Both the position numbers and the translations under genes were made by a program. From Dicyema japonicum (taxonomy: Eukaryota; Dicyemida; Rhombozoa; Dicyemidae), in NCBI GenBank assembly GCA_011109175.1, contig RDEW01000002.1, forward strand, positions 2,272,997 to 2,336,996: a stretch of 64,000 bases of DNA, given 5' to 3'. Shown here piece by piece: positions 1 through 11,359 of this stretch (positions within the stretch are counted from its first letter, which is position 1; each line of letters starts with the position of its first letter). The notes beneath the pieces are model-generated. The model worked only from the letters and a program-made list of their open reading frames with translations, was not told the DNA's origin and did not search any database.

Positions 1-846
1 GTTTATATTGTTATTTTTTTTCTAATGAAGATTACAAAATATTTGTACAATTAAATAGACTAAATATCACTTCCTTAGTTACTTCCTATTTCTTACACAT
101 TTACACAATATAGTCATGTCGTCTACCGGTCGAATGAGTGTGACACCGTTGTTTCGTGAAGTGTCTTCATCTTCTTAAGATGAATGTGACTTCTAGTTCC
201 CCTTTTTCTCTCATGGATGTACGAACTGATTGAGGAGGCATTGGATATACAATGTTTCAAAATATCGGGTCACTATGCTTCGAATTTCATCTGGCACAGA
301 ATTTGGAGGAACTTGCACAAGTTCATTTTGGGGAGATCAGGGAATTATTGGATATCTTCTAGAGTTGTGAGATTCACGGAAATCTAGGGATGAAGTGAAG
401 ATTTACTAACAAATGAGAGTTAGCTAGATCAAACTAGCCCGATCATTTCCAACAGCTCCATAAGAATGCCATCTTCGGTGTTCCTCTCGTCTTAGTTTTC
501 ATTTGAATTCTCAAGTCGACTGTGCACTTGCTCTACAGTCCTTGAGATGTTAGTCTTATTACATTCGTTAGAGGAAGTCATCCTATATTTGTATTCTATA
601 TGGATACTCTCCGATGTTTGTGATAACCACCGACTGAATATTCTCGTATTGGACCCCCACATCAAGAGAACTAAGGTGATGGCCGTAGAATTCACCACAA
701 TAGCATCCCATGTTAGTACCATGTTACTTTTGCTCCCCTATTGATGTCTCACTCCCCTATTGATTAATCGAATTTACGAATACAGTCGACTTAATGTTAC
801 TTCCTACTAAATCGCTTTCAAATTAAAAAAATTAAAAGAATAGTTA
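1..846. other. No recognisable gene
   Basis: AT-rich sequence with only short, unsupported open frames. I recognise no domain, transposon terminus or RNA gene here. The 800-846 part is the 3' flank of the minus-strand gene that ends at 847. Confidence 0.5.
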
Positions 847-1326
847 CTACGTGTTTTTCTCATCTTCGGAAATATCCCCTTTCTGAGGATTGCCCAGTCC
901 TGCAGGATCACTGAAATCATAGACATTCGTGAGGTTCCCATTACTGCTAGGACGTTCATTTCTTGAACGTATTTTCCCACGGTAAAACTCTCTGTAGGAT
1001 TCGATCAAGGGATAGAGAACGTCTACATTGAAGCAGTCCCTTGAGAAGACGACTTCTTCTTTAATATATATGAGGTATTTGTAAAAATCCGGAAAATACT
1101 TTTCATCGTACATTTTCACGATTGAATATATAAAGTTTATTAGATCATCCTCCTTAATCAGACTCAATTTCTTTTTATAGTCACATTTCTCTAAGTAAAA
1201 CTCTACGTCTTCATGTTCGGGATCATACTCTTCTACGGCCTCTTCTTCAGACTCAACATCACCATAAACGGCTAAAACCTCATTAGAATTATCACCTCCA
1301 AGCATTTCCTCCCAGTGCTTCTTCAT
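847..1326 (-). CDS. Hypothetical acidic protein, 159 residues
   Basis: A single uninterrupted frame starting MKKHWEEM. Residues about 20-45 are strongly acidic (VESEEEAVEEYDPEHEDVEF). Residues about 48-120 look like a helical globular part with many Tyr, Phe and Lys residues, and the tail is polar and ends SEDEKNT. There is no signal peptide or membrane segment. I do not recognise the family. Support for a real gene is the length of the frame in AT-rich DNA, the non-repetitive composition, and the lack of any transposon motif. The start is the first ATG of the frame. No micro-intron is needed to keep it open, which is unusual beside the other host genes here, so it may be one exon of a longer gene. 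A possible divergent start lies at 1374 on the plus strand. Confidence 0.45.
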   Translation of the reverse strand: MKKHWEEMLGGDNSNEVLAVYGDVESEEEAVEEYDPEHEDVEFYLEKCDYKKKLSLIKEDDLINFIYSIVKMYDEKYFPDFYKYLIYIKEEVVFSRDCFNVDVLYPLIESYREFYRGKIRSRNERPSSNGNLTNVYDFSDPAGLGNPQKGDISEDEKNT

Positions 1327-1504
1327 TTCCCCAATACGGCTACTCGCGTATTAATAATTAATTTCGACGTAAAATGCGTCGAATTGCGGAATTTGCTAGT
1401 TTATACAGATTTTTACTATTTTTGGAAGATTTTATTTCGCCGCATTTCGATCATTCGGAGGAAGTAAAAAATTCGGATGTGCTAGAAAAAGACAAAATTC
1501 CGGT

Positions 1505-1685
1505 GGTTTCCAGTTCGAATCCCCATCTCTCCATTCCGGTTGAAGGTTCCACCCGGTTCCTTGTTTGATGAGTGACACCGTCATCATTGGTTCCTTATCG
1601 CGGACTCGGGTTGGCATAGTAACCCTCAAGCAAGCAAAAAAAGTTAAGAACATACCTTGGAGCAGTAGAGAGATTTGAGACAGTC
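1505..1685 (+). mobile_element. tRNA-derived SINE, copy A (partial)
   Basis: It shares the body of the SINE defined at 53327-53636. It begins at the B-box-like GTTCGAATCC, followed by the family's GGTTCCAC motif, then GTGACACCGTCATCA (matching GTGACGCC.TCATCA in other copies) and an A-rich stretch with GTTAAGAACA. The tRNA-like head with the A box is missing. Sequence before it (1374-1500) encodes an open frame, MRRIAEFASLYRF..., that runs into the SINE and may be an old first exon; this is weak. Confidence 0.6.
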
Positions 1686-1689
1686 GATA

Positions 1690-2975
1690 GAAACCATCCG
1701 TAGTTGCAAGCAGTGACACGTGCGATGAATAGTTAGATAATTTCAAAGGTTTTAATATTCACTAGTTTACTGGTTAATACGCATTATAAAATATCATGAG
1801 TTCAGTGGAGGATCTCTGGAGGGAAATGATTTGGCGACCTTTTCTTAATGTTCGCAGCCTCCCACGTGTTAGCGAAGCTTTGGTTAACAATTTAAGTTAA
1901 ATAAGTTGAAGTTATGATTTATTATTTGAGGAAGCAACATAAGTATCTGAGGAAGTAAAGCGCCGAGATAATCAAAAAGGTATATCGACTAATCCCTTAG
2001 AAGACAGCTAAAGTACCTCTCGCGATTAAAGAGGCCAATAAGGGGGAACTCTGAAAGGATAGTCCAGAAAATCCTGAATCTTCTTATTATACCACGTTCC
2101 AGAAAATCCTGAATCTTCATATTATACCGCGGGATCTGGTAACATTCTATGAATAAGCAACAACTTTTGAATCAATTTAAAGAATCTTTACCTGATTCTG
2201 GGAAATTTGAGTAATTTCGACTCATAATTTAATATTAATGAATTTACCACGAGTAAAGGCCAGAATTAGAGTATTTGATCTTGAAAGGTTCTACCTGTCA
2301 TCAAATTGGCTTGCTGTTCCTCCCGTGAACCCGTACAACCAGGTGATGAACAGGGAGCTGCACAGTATAACGGGGACTTTGAATGGCTAAGACGAGTTAA
2401 GGTTCGGTCCATTATCCTGGCATGGATGTTTCAAGAATTCAGTAGTCAAAGCTGGGTCTTTTGAAGACAATTATCGAAGATCAATGAGAATAAGCTACAT
2501 CAATTTGGTACTTAGAAGCCATAATTTGATGTACTTTTTAGCCAAAGAGTACTCATTCTCAGGGAAGAGTATTGGATTTTTTCAATATTCGTAATAAACA
2601 AAGCAGGAACAGCATAATTCAACGACGTTCTAATAAACTCTGTAGACAACTGATAGACTTTCCTTGCTCTTGACAAATGACGTCTCCACCACGGACAGCA
2701 GCAAGTTGAACCTTATCTGAAATTTTTGGCATATTTAAGAAACTTCAACTACCAAAGATGAACACTCTAACTACCAGTCCCAATATTTTGTGGTTTTTTA
2801 CATAGGAAGAGGAGGGTGCCATGTTGAACTGACGACAGTCACTTTTAAAAACGGTTTGTTGTAGGAACGTCCAAGACGGCCAAACAGGAACGTAACAACC
2901 ACGAATTTATCCGATAAAGGATCCCCGTTTGGAGTATCTTCTTGGAAGCTAAGGGTTCAATTGGAAGCTAATTTA
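1690..2975. other. No recognisable gene; one short tandem duplication
   Basis: No domain was identified. A 35-bp motif containing CCAGAAAATCCTGAATCTTC is repeated twice in tandem at about 2062-2130. The rest is probably decayed LINE sequence joining the fragment at 2980-3500, but I cannot show that. Confidence 0.4.
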
Positions 2976-2979
2976 GTAA

Positions 2980-3500
2980 AACACGTTCCGTAATCTTCAA
3001 AACAACTGACAGGAGAGTGACTTCTGGTCCTGCATATTTTTAAAATTGATATATCGGGGAACCATTTCCGAAATAAAATTCCGGTTTGAAAGAATCATCT
3101 CCCACTACAACAGTGCTTCCACTAGGTTTCTTCAGCAGTCTCTTCTGATAGAAAAAGTCTCAGATCCTGGAGAGCAGCATCCAGATAAACAACAAAGAGA
3201 ATTTAATATGTATTTTAAATTTGGGAGAGCGTTCCGAGCCAACCAGACTTCCAATTCCGTGATTGAACGTAGAGCCCGTATCCTTCGTCTATCAACGTTT
3301 CTAGTAGTCGCATGAGCTTCTATTAAACCGTATCAAAAGCTCTCGGTAAATCGATCCCCAGAATATAAACTTCCTTGTATAACCTTTACTTCATGGCGCA
3401 CACCCATCTATGTGTCCACACGATATCCGCTGTAGACCTTCTCTTTTAGTCAGTTTTTGCAAAGCCGTCTGTATCTCAGTTAGAGTTAGTGGGAGTTTAA
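2980..3500 (-). mobile_element. Non-LTR retrotransposon reverse-transcriptase fragment
   Basis: Read on the minus strand, about 3480-3310 gives an RST-D-W-H-W block followed by LGIDL-RAFDTV, the reverse-transcriptase motif A region of LINE elements. About 3210-3150 gives ILFVVYLDAAL, which matches the segment after motif B in the better preserved LINE at 48.3 kb (ILFVIYLEAAL). Stops and frame changes interrupt it, so it is a dead fragment of the same or a sister family. Plus-strand open frames here are shadows. Confidence 0.6.
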
Positions 3501-4739
3501 ACATCTCGGATCTCCGACAAACTGATGTAACTCCTATCATTTTTGAAAAGGAATTCAAAGTAGTCAGCTATTTTTTCGACCATCTTTTTTTTGTCAAATA
3601 TTTTCCTTCCCGATTAGGCGAAAAATATCAACCTGTTTGTCATTTAAACTAAAGGATGCTGGTTTTCTTGAAGTTTGAGATTAAGGTCCAGTCGACTAGA
3701 ATTCGGGGAATAGTTTGAATATGTCACATAGGCCAAGCGAAAATTGCAGACTTATTTTTAGATCAATAAAAAATTTATCTGAAATTATTCATTTTGACCA
3801 AAAGCAAAAACTTGGTATATCATCATAAAAAATTAAACTTGGAAAAGGATTCGAAAATTACAAACTTCACAGTAAATGTCGTTTTATGATTTTCATATTC
3901 GATTTTGTTGACTCCTTCATGTGAACTGCCCTGACTTCCACGTGTAATACGTTTGTCAAGACATCCACTTCAGTTTCATTACCACGGGATAAGACTAATC
4001 AGTTCAGACAAACATCCTTTAGCTATGGCAAACCTTTCACTAATTATAGTAAAATATGAATTTTCTAAGTAGCTTATATTTCGCAAGGCATCATTGAATT
4101 TCATATCCAAATAATCTTTCCACAATTTTTAAAGCTATAACAAAATAATCTTAGCACGCGGGAAATTACGATATAAAATTTAGGGTTGCCACCATAAAAA
4201 GATAAAAATCTGATGATAAAAAATTGTGCGATCCACTGTCTTCTCATTTCCATTGGACATTCGACACAAAAAGCTAAGAAAGGAAACTTTAGGAACTTAT
4301 CTTATCATCAATTGGAAAAGTAAATCCCACGAGACTTTGGAATACTATCCCTCAAATCAAATTTATACATATCAAATGAAACAGAATCTCCCCCTGCTCA
4401 AAGGAAGCTAATGAAGTATTAAGTTTACGTTTCTATAGACATTTCAAAGACTCCGACCGTCAATTCGTAATTTGGTACCTAAAAAATAACTCATGTATAG
4501 AACTCATTAGTCAGGATGAAGTTACAAAAGAATAGATCAATTAAGAATCCTATACGTGTAAGCATGATGGAGGTATTCTTGAATTCTGTTGATAATCTTT
4601 AAGATATTGCAATCAGATCGATCCCGAGACTAATAAATCCCATTTCAGAGGGTATCTGTCCAGAACGGAACCAATTGAAAATGATGAAAACGTTTTCAGA
4701 AAAGCAAAAAATTGTGAGTAATTTAATTATCAGACACCT
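3501..4739. other. No recognisable gene
   Basis: AT-rich sequence with short frames only. I found no conserved motif, terminal repeat or RNA gene. It borders the satellite array. Confidence 0.45.
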
Positions 4740-7450
4740 TAATTATCGATTTATATAATTATAATTAAAATATAATAAACGCAAAGAAATTGCCGAATTG
4801 GCTGAAGAGTCTGTTGGCGGAAACATTGAAAGAATGATCACCCACAAAAGGAAAAGGGAAAATCATTATCCCATAAAAGGAAAACGGATATTTTTTATAT
4901 TTTTATTAATGAGAAAATATTTTTTTAGAAATTAATGATAAAATGAATTTTAAACAAAAGCAATAAATCATTGATTTAAATAATTAAATTTAATATAGAA
5001 ATTGCCGAATTGGCTGAAGAGTCAGTTGGCAGAGAAGTTGAAAGAATGATCACCCACAAAAGGAAAAGGGAAAATCATGATCCCATAAAAGGAAAAAGGG
5101 ATATTTTTTATATTTTTATTAATGAGAAAATATTTTTTAAGAAATTAATGATAAAATAATTTTAAAAAAGACAATAAATCATTGATTTATATAATTAAAT
5201 TTAATATAGAAATTGCCGAATTGGCTGAAGAGTCAGTTGGCGGAAACTCCTTGAAAGAATGATCACCCACAAAAGGAAAAGGGAAAATCATGATCCCATA
5301 AAAGGAAAAAGGGATATTTTTTATATTTTTATTAATGAGAAAATATTTTTTAAGAAATTAATGATAAAATATTTTAAAAAAGACAATAAATCATTGATTT
5401 ATATAATTAAATTTAATATAGAAATTGCCGAATTGGCTGAAGAGTCAGTTGGCGGAAACATTGAAAGAATGATCACCCACAAAAGGAAAAGGGAAAATCA
5501 TGATCCCATAAAAGGAAAAAGGGATATTTTTTATATTTTTTAATTATGAGAAAATATTTTTTAAGAAATTAATGATAAAATGCAATTTTAAAGAAAGACA
5601 ATAAATCATTGATTTAAATAATTAAATTTAATATAGAAATTGCCGAATTGGCTGAAGAGTCAGTTGGCGGTAGATCGTTGAAAGAATGATCACCCACAAA
5701 AGGAAAAGGGAAAATCATGATCCCATAAAAGGAAAAAGGGATATTTTTTATATTTTTATTAATGAGAAAATATTTTTTAAGAAATTAATGATAAAATAAA
5801 TTTTAAAAAGACAATAAATCATTGATTTAATAATTTAATTTAATATAGAAATTGCCGAATTGGCTGAAGAGTCAGTTGGCAGTAATGTTGAAAGAATGAT
5901 TACCCACAAAAGGAAAAGGGAAAATCATGAACCCATAAAAGGAAAAAGGGATATTTTTTATATTTTTATTAATGAGAAAAAATTTTTTAAGAAATTAATG
6001 ATAAAATATTTTAAAGAAAGACAATAAATCATTGATTTAAATAATTTAATTTAATATAGAAATTGCCGAATTGGCTGAAGAGTCAGTTGGCAGTAATTTG
6101 AAAGAATGATTACCCACAAAAGGAAAAGGGAAAATCATGAACCCATAAAAGGAAAAAGGGATATTTTTTATATTTTTATTAATGAGAAAATATTTTTTAA
6201 GAAATTAATGATAAAATGAATTTTAAACAAAAACAATAAATCATTGATTTAAATAATTAAATTTAATATAGAAATTGCCGAATTGGCTGAAGAGTCAGTT
6301 GGCGGAATTTGAAAGAATGATCACCCACAAAAGGAAAAGGGAAAATCATGATCCCATAAAAGGAAAAAGGGATATTTTTTATATTTTTATTAATGAGAAA
6401 ATATTTTTTAAGAAATTAATGATAAAATAAATTTTAAACAAAAACAATAAATCATTGATTTAAATAATTAAATTTAATATAGAAATTGCCGAATTGGCTG
6501 AAGAGTCAGTTGGCGGAATTGAAAGAATGATCACCCACAAAAGGAAAAGGGAAAATCATGATCCCATAAAAGGAAAAAGGGATATTTTTTATATTTTTAT
6601 TAATGAGAAAATATTTTTTAAGAAATTAATGATAAAATAAATTTTAAACAAAACCAATAAATCATTGATTTATATGATTAAATTTAATATAGAAATTGCC
6701 GAATTGGCTGAAGAGTCAGTTGGCGGAATTTGAAAGAATGATCACCCACAAAAGGAAAAGGGAAAATCATGATCCCATAAAAGGAAAAAGGGATATTTTT
6801 TATATTTTTATTAATGAGAAAATATTTTTTAAGAAATTAATGATTAATGATAAAATGCATTTTAAAGAAAGACAATAAATCATTGATTTAAATAATTAAA
6901 TTTAATATAGAAATTGCCGAATTGGCTGAAGAGTCAGTTGGCGGAATTTGAAAGAATGATCACCCACAAAAGGAAAAGGGAAAATCATGATCCCATAAAA
7001 GGAAAAAGGGATATTTTTTATATTTTTATTAATGAGAAAATATTTTTTAAGAAATTAATGATAAAATGCATTTTAAAGAAAGACAATAAATCATTGATTT
7101 AATAATTAAATTTAATATAGAAATTGCCGAATTGGCTGAAGAGTCAGTTGGCGGAAACTTTGAAAGAATGATCACCCACAAAAGGAAAAGGGAAAATCAT
7201 GATCCCATAAAAGGAAAAAGGGATATTTTTTATATTTTTATTAATGAGAAAATATTTTTTAAGAAATTAATGATAAAATATTTTAAACAAAACCAATAAA
7301 TCATTGATTTATAAATAATTAAATTTAATATAGAAATTGCCGAATTGGCTGAAGAGTCAGTTGGCAGTAATGTTGAAAGAATGATCACCCACAAAAGGAA
7401 AAGGGAAAATCATGAACCCATAAAAGGAAAAAGGGATATTTTTTTTATAT
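4740..7450. repeat. Satellite array: 13 head-to-tail units of about 212 bp
   Basis: The anchor GAAATTGCCGAATTGGCTG recurs at 4786, 4998, 5209, 5421, 5636, 5848, 6059, 6271, 6482, 6692, 6910, 7120 and 7333. Spacing is 210-218 bp, and the 218-bp unit carries a small internal duplication. Units are nearly identical except in a 6-12 bp tract between AGTTGGC and GAAAGAATGA, which differs in length and sequence between many units. Units 6, 7 and 13 share GAACCCATAAAAG where the others have GATCCCATAAAAG. Unit 1 is the most diverged and unit 13 is truncated at about 7445. Open frames of 60-94 residues run through the units only because units are alike; unit length is often not a multiple of three and the frame is not kept between units. 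I regard it as non-coding satellite DNA. Confidence 0.95.
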
Positions 7451-7704
7451 TTAATACTCATGGAATCAATTTCCTTACCCTTCGTAAGCTGTAGGACATA
7501 GATTTGGTTACTACATAAAAAAATCAGAGATGCTCGTTGTTTAACTGGCATACAGATGGAATCTCGCTCTTAATTACTTTAAAGGAGAAATGGCCCACGT
7601 TACTTGTTCACTAGCCAACAGCAACTCTTTAGCGAGTTTTAAAATCAATAATATTTTTTTAATGAAAAAGTATATATTTTAAAAACATTGATTAAAATAA
7701 AAAT

Positions 7705-7835
7705 GAAATGAAAATGAATTAAAACAACAAGTTATGGAATAGGTAACTTCCAGTCCGGCGGTTGGCCTGGACTGTTAATCCGGGTACCATTTATCCTTGA
7801 TATCCATCCAATTACTAATTTATCTCCAGAACGCT
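7705..7835. repeat. Dispersed repeat R1, copy 1
   Basis: This 125-bp block is almost identical to 19800-19930: GAATTAAAACAACAAGTTAT, then GGCCTGGACTG, CCGGGTACCA and CCTTGATATCCATC. Both copies are in the same orientation and begin with GAAAATGAA simple-sequence tracts. The simple tract would be a 3' tail if the element reads on the minus strand, as expected for a SINE or LINE end. I could not identify coding sequence or Pol III boxes. Confidence 0.75.
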
Positions 7836-7948
7836 GTAGGTACAAAGCCAGTACGCCCATCTCTAGTTAGTTCTCCCTTTGTAAGTTTTTTCCCCAGTAT
7901 GTTATTCCACGGTGGTCCCAAACCGTCCTGCAGAGACCGATGATGTGG

Positions 7949-8344
7949 TTAACAAAGTCCCTTGTAGACCAGGATACAAATGAAAGAATCAATTGGTGTG
8001 GGTACTAGGTCCAACTTGGAAAATATCCGGAGTTTTGACCCTTTGGCTATTGCGTCCCTCAAAAAGTTCCTTCGTTTTTGGTAGAATATGTCTATTCGGC
8101 ACGTAGTATGTTTCTCAACCTTGTAATATATTCCTTCGTCTTGTAGAATAGGTTCATTCGACTTGTAATACGTTTCTTCGCCTTGAGAAGACTCCCTTGC
8201 AGTCAATAGGTTCCTTCGTCTTTTAATATGGCCCTTGTAATGTGGATCTTCGCCTTGAAACTCCTTCGACTTGAGAACATGAAGAGAACATAAAAGTAGC
8301 ACCAGTGGCACCACCTCCACATCCCCCAAATATTGGCGGTCCAA
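7949..8344 (-). CDS. Hypothetical protein with degenerate 7-residue repeats
   Basis: A 131-residue open frame. Its start is followed by a hydrophobic stretch (VVPLVLLLCSLHVL) that could be a signal anchor. A run of degenerate heptads follows, such as GEETYYK, DEGIYYK and VEKHTTC. The DNA explains this: 8060-8285 is a degenerate minisatellite of about 20-21 bp with roughly ten units (TTCCTTCGTCTTGTAATAT-like). Another frame of the same strand also gives heptads rich in RRR. It may therefore be only a repeat that is open by chance. No family is recognised. Confidence 0.25.
   Translation of the reverse strand: MDRQYLGDVEVVPLVLLLCSLHVLKSKEFQGEDPHYKGHIKRRRNLLTARESSQGEETYYKSNEPILQDEGIYYKVEKHTTCRIDIFYQKRRNFLRDAIAKGSKLRIFSKLDLVPTPIDSFICILVYKGLC
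8060..8285. repeat. Degenerate minisatellite, unit about 20-21 bp
   Basis: About ten imperfect head-to-tail copies of a unit resembling TTCCTTCGTCTTGTAATAT. A unit near 21 bp keeps any overlapping frame open as 7-residue repeats. Confidence 0.7.
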
Positions 8345-8453
8345 CTGCTACTGGTCCAATTATTCTATTCCAATTATTCTATTATTCTATTTTTAATGAC
8401 ACATAATCGTGAGTATTTGATTAAAATTTAAAATCAACTTTTATACGCGATAC

Positions 8454-8824
8454 AATGTATTTTCCTGTTTTATTTATTTAAAACCAAGAATCATCGACAA
8501 AACCGCCAATTAGCTACTTCTGTGGGGCATGGGCCACAAAATGATTTTATACACATAATAAAAAATCAACATCTTTTCAAGAAACAGTCAAAGGTTTGCC
8601 TCCCCACTAATTCTAACTTAGTTCGAGGAATTTTTGAAGAGAATGGGAGCCCAATTGAAATCCTCAAAATTCTGAAAAGTGTCTCATACATGAAGTGTCG
8701 GGTTTCGGAGTAACACTTAGAAAGGATGAGCTTAAGAGGCCGGGATCACCTGATGTCCTCTTATCCTTTTTAATTTGTCGATGATTCTTGGTTTTAAATA
8801 AATAAAACAGGAAAAATACATTGT
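8454..8824. repeat. 49-bp inverted repeat enclosing a LINE-tail-like segment
   Basis: The left arm, 8454-8503 (starting ACAATGTATTTTCCTG and ending CATCGACAAA), is the reverse complement of 8774-8824, with one base of length difference in a T/A run. The right arm has the form of a LINE 3' end, with GTCGATGATTCTTGGTTTT followed by AAATAAATAAAA, and resembles the tail near 31540-31580 (TTGTCGGTGATTTTTGG). The 270 bp inside carry no recognisable gene. Either an inverted-terminal-repeat element or an inverted LINE-end insertion is possible. Confidence 0.75.
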
Positions 8825-8929
8825 TCACCGTTCCATAAAACCAACAAACCAAACAGAAGCTATTTAATTTTTACAAGATTGTAAAATTATGAAATTATCA
8901 CAAAAGAGAGTTCCGATCTAGTTTTCTTT

Positions 8930-9330
8930 GAGAGCAGGTATTTAAATCGCGGATGTTAGAGGGAAGTAGATCAAAATTTGAGGATGTCACTAAACTTCTC
9001 GAGTCGAGCAGGTGTGTTGTCGAGTTGAGGATAAGATTTTCATGATGAGAACCAAAATCCAGAACTGTGAAAGAGAGGACATCAGAGTAGCTCTTACTAA
9101 GGAGAATCACAAATATAGAGCATTTTTGTTGAGGTATTGACGTCCTTCTTTGAAAATGTCTTCGCGCTTGATTGCCTGTTAACCATTGTCCCTCGGTACT
9201 TTCAAGTTCATGGACGTGATTTATCAATTTTGAGGTCACTCTTTGCTGTCTTATCGCACATTCTATTACGCAATTGGAGGTCAGACGGTTATTACACAAT
9301 TAATCTGCAATGATTGTCGATATTTTTGGA
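8930..9330. other. No recognisable gene
   Basis: Only unsupported frames occur. Weak likeness to 22290-22340 (AATC.CGGATG.TAGA) suggests a shared dispersed repeat. Confidence 0.35.
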
Positions 9331-9339
9331 TTTACAGTC

Positions 9340-10050
9340 AAGATTTTTATTACTGTGTGTATGGGCTGTCTCGGATCTTATTGCAGTCATGCAACTTAAG
9401 TTCGGAATGAAAACCCAATTTTGTCAGCCATCATCAATGTCTATGCTCCGACTGCTGCCCGGGTTGATGCAGCGTCTGAAGAACTACCGTGTTCAATTTT
9501 ATGTTTGACTGAGACATATGACTCACACTTTCGTCATCATTTCTTACGTTTATTGTGGAGATTGGAATTCCAGAGTTGGTAGAGGGTGGAATGAGGAGAC
9601 TTTTATTGGATCGCATGCTCGGTGTTTAACTATTCCAATTCTCATCCTACAGCTTATTACGAATTCTGGTTTTGATCATCCAGCAAAACACAAGACTACT
9701 TGGGTTGGTTCAAGAAAGGACAAACCCGGGAACCCAATTAAAACATAAAACCAAATCGAGAATATCTTGTCTGTTCCTCTTCTTCCACTTTCTACTTTAT
9801 TGGCGTCATGTGATCCACTCAGGTGGCACCCAGTGCAAGGCTGGCACGAAAAAGGATAATTTGCTCTCCCCCACTCTACTGGAGGGGTTTCCACAGCTGC
9901 AGGGCATTCATCTTTTACAATTTATTCTCGTTACCGGTTAACTTGTTGAAAGAATCGATAGATGCAGACAATAGCGCTCAGGATTTGTGGAGATACGTTG
10001 ATGTCGCAATGAAGAATACAGCGGAATTGATTTTGGGGACTGTCCATTAA
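9340..10050 (+). mobile_element. LINE fragment: APE-type endonuclease domain
   Basis: Frames on the plus strand, joined across frameshifts, give SAIINVYAPTAARVDAASEE (about 9420-9480), then GDWNSRVGRGW (about 9558-9590), then a TNSGFDHPAKHKTTW block (about 9664-9705). These are the INVYAPT, GDWN.RVG and F.H....TTW motifs of the endonuclease/exonuclease/phosphatase domain at the start of LINE ORF2. The element is broken by stops, and its reverse transcriptase is not recognisable downstream. Positions 9817-9910 are also repeated at about 32213-32300. Confidence 0.7.
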
Positions 10051-10439
10051 AATAAAGTATGACAATAAAGAAATATCTTTCTTATCTACAGAAAAAAGAA
10101 TTTGAGAATTAGAATTAACAATTCAAATATACCGAGTACCTCGTAACGTGGGTTTTCCCCAATTTACTTTGGCGGTTTCTATCGATGATTGCTCAACTCG
10201 ATCGGATTCGGAGCCGCAGAAAGTGATGAAGCCTGAACTAGTGTTCCAGATTGGCGCGTTATCGAGTAATGGGTAATAGTTGAGCAGAGAAATTGGTTAA
10301 TCGGACCATTTTTTGCTTTCAGTTCTACCACGGCCAAAAAAGGGCCGATACATTGAAAATCAATGAAAAATAAAATAAATTTAGATCCAATTCTCATAGC
10401 TCATAATGGCAAAATAACTCATTATTCTTCCCGTTTGCT

Positions 10440-10560
10440 GCTGGAAAGCCCCTTGTCTGGTCACGCATGACGACACTTTTGCTTCAAACAACCTCGTTCA
10501 GAGTGCTGCCAAATGTCTGTTCAGCCACGGAGGATGCCGATAAATTGAAACGTCGGAGGT
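10440..10560. repeat. Dispersed repeat R4, copy 1
   Basis: It shares GACACTTTTGCTTCAAACAA, CAGAGTGCTGCC and CTGTTCAGCCA blocks with 24030-24120 and 26760-26860, all on the same strand. No coding or Pol III signature was found. Confidence 0.5.
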
Positions 10561-11359
10561 ATGGGGATGCATTTATTTACCATAGGTATTTTCAAGCAAA
10601 AGAAGTAACTACCCAAAGCGAACTGTAATCTCTTATTGTATGTACGAGATTGACATAAGCTGACCTGGCGGGTTTATCCTGTGTGAAAGGTAAGCTTTCC
10701 CTATGGGGTCACTTAGTTGGATGAAGACTGCAGTGAGGCACGTGATAACGTGAATCAGTTAGAGTAAATACAAGCAGTGAAACCGGATTAACATACAATG
10801 AGATCGACATTTAAGTCATTGTCAGTTAATTCTTGATTCTACAGAGGTACCCACAATCTAGTCAAAGAAGGGCCAAATGAGAGATTCTAGTGAGTCACAA
10901 ATTACATGGATTCTTCTTTATAGGAGACCGTTGTTGATGTATGTTGGTATATCCGCGAGGTTAAGCAGGAACGTATAAGCACCCAATGTGGTGGAAATTG
11001 GCAAAAGCAAGTTCTTCCATAAGGGTGCCGTCGAGGAGAAGGAGAGATGGATATTGGATCTTTAAGGGAATCAATGAAACAAAAATATGAAAATCAAATA
11101 AATCTCATAAGTGAAATGTCAAAGAAATAACGGGGAACAGGAATCTCAGAGAAATCTCAAGGAAATGACAAGAATCTCAGAAAGGGGAACAGGAATCTCA
11201 GAAGAATTAGCAGACAGTATGGAAATTAGCTGTAAAAAAACTTGAAGAACATGTGCTAAAGAATTAAGAAACAAATCAAAGCACTTATTAACATCCTGCT
11301 AACTCCCGCGGTCACTTATCATGTGACCTCCGATTTCACATTGACATCAAAGGTACTAC

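Noticed and set aside
5259-7102. Lys/Arg-rich 60-94 residue frames in the satellite as a protein family
   Set aside because: Unit lengths vary by one or two bases, so the frame is not maintained between units. Openness is explained by near-identity of units.
4786-7370. tRNA genes in each satellite unit (A-box match TGGCTGAAGAG, GCCGAAT start)
   Set aside because: No B box or T-arm follows at the right distance, and no cloverleaf can be drawn.
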